From GCA-2687515 sp046582475 (GTDB lineage: Bacteria; Pseudomonadota; Alphaproteobacteria; Rhodospirillales; UBA2165): a stretch of 14,744 bases of DNA. Each line of letters opens with the position of its first letter. Positions within the stretch are counted from its first letter, which is position 1. The stretch spans positions 1 to 14,744 of the forward strand of contig JAYGEH010000456.1 of the NCBI GenBank assembly GCA_046582475.1, in the 5' to 3' direction. Shown one piece after another: positions 14,484 through 14,744 of the stretch. The translations under genes and the position numbers were made by a program. The notes beneath the pieces are model-generated. The model ran no database searches, was not told where the DNA came from, and worked only from the letters and a program-made list of their open reading frames with translations.

Positions 14484-14744
14484 ATGCCAGGCACACCATC
14501 TGGAATACTTTCAGGCATGCGGGTGATCGAAGGCTCCGCCTTCATCGCGGCGCCCTTGGGTGGCATGACACTGGCGCAACTAGGGGCGGACGTCATTCGC
14601 TTCGACAATATCGGCGGCGGAATTGACGCCAAACGTTCGCCATTGACGAAAAGCGGGACCAGTATTTATTGGGCCGGCTGGAATAAAGGCAAGCGCTCGA
14701 TCATGATCGATCTTCGTTCCGATGAGGGCCGCGAACTGGTGTCC
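14484..14744 (+). CDS. mct: Mesaconyl-CoA C1-C4 CoA transferase (2-methylfumaryl-CoA isomerase), class III CoA transferase, N-terminal part
   Basis: The visible 87 codons read GMRVIEGSAFIAAPLGGMTL, then AQLGADVIRFDNIGGGIDAKR and WAGWNKGKRSIMIDLRS, running off the window. This is a family III (CaiB/BaiF) CoA transferase. The VIEGSAFIAAPLGG and RFDNIGGGID blocks are those I associate with mesaconyl-C1-CoA:C4-CoA transferases of the 3-hydroxypropionate bicycle rather than with formyl-CoA or carnitine transferases. It moves CoA within mesaconate without a free acceptor. The ATG at 14484 comes 1 nt after the mcd stop. An in-frame GTG at 14469 would overlap mcd by 14 nt. The catalytic Asp lies beyond the end. 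Direct adjacency to mcd, whose product is its substrate, supports the call. Confidence 0.78.
   Translation, partial: MPGTPSGILSGMRVIEGSAFIAAPLGGMTLAQLGADVIRFDNIGGGIDAKRSPLTKSGTSIYWAGWNKGKRSIMIDLRSDEGRELVS

Noticed and set aside
13700..14632. 310-codon open frame antisense to mcd and mct
   Set aside because: It mirrors clearly conserved coding sequence and shows no family similarity. Long antisense frames are expected with this codon bias.

Overview
The window looks like chromosomal DNA of an alphaproteobacterium, possibly Rhodospirillales-like. The grounds are a (2S)-methylsuccinyl-CoA dehydrogenase, split-subunit acyl-CoA synthetase genes, a hydantoinase/oxoprolinase pair, an IS110-type remnant and mixed composition. 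The assignment is an inference from gene content. The visible theme is CoA-ester, aldehyde and keto-acid catabolism. No defence system, CRISPR array or intact mobile element was seen.

Layout. 1-493 (+): an AhpD/carboxymuconolactone-decarboxylase-like gene whose in-frame TGA sits exactly where the second redox Cys of CxxC belongs. It is followed by a convincing bacterial SECIS hairpin, so this is a candidate selenoprotein, although its C-terminus looks cut short. 494-1085: decayed sequence with the 3' end of an IS110-type transposase (-). 1086-2588 (-): aldehyde dehydrogenase. 2850-3281 (+): hotdog thioesterase. 3315-3499: a MITE-like element with about 38-bp terminal inverted repeats. 3537-5720 (-): an operon that starts with a 33-codon in-frame scar of a 5-oxoprolinase (first about 18 and last about 15 codons joined), then the ADP-forming acyl-CoA synthetase beta and alpha subunits. 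5943-7072 (-): a two-subunit ThDP-dependent 2-oxoacid decarboxylase of the ComD/ComE type. Divergent from it, 7381-11198 (+): hyuA/hyuB-type genes. 11296-12288 (-): a zinc-free quinone oxidoreductase. 12349-12666 (-): remains of a FadB/FadJ-like crotonase gene. 12806-14744 (+): methylsuccinyl-CoA dehydrogenase followed by the start of a mesaconyl-CoA C1-C4 CoA transferase (2-methylfumaryl-CoA isomerase).

How the genes may work together. Mcd makes mesaconyl-C1-CoA and Mct would move CoA to the C4 carboxyl. This joins the ethylmalonyl-CoA pathway to the lower part of the 3-hydroxypropionate bicycle (citramalyl-CoA to pyruvate plus acetyl-CoA). In the middle block, keto-acid decarboxylase, aldehyde dehydrogenase and ADP-forming acyl-CoA synthetase could form an aldehyde/acid/acyl-CoA route, with HyuAB acting on an unknown amide or ketone. 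These links rest on gene neighbourhood and family knowledge only.

The region carries signs of decay and rearrangement: an IS remnant, a near-complete internal deletion of a gene of about 3.6 kb, a decayed crotonase gene and a MITE-like insertion. The ALDH, ACD and Mcd genes look more GC-rich than the ComDE, HyuAB and QOR block, which suggests a mosaic.
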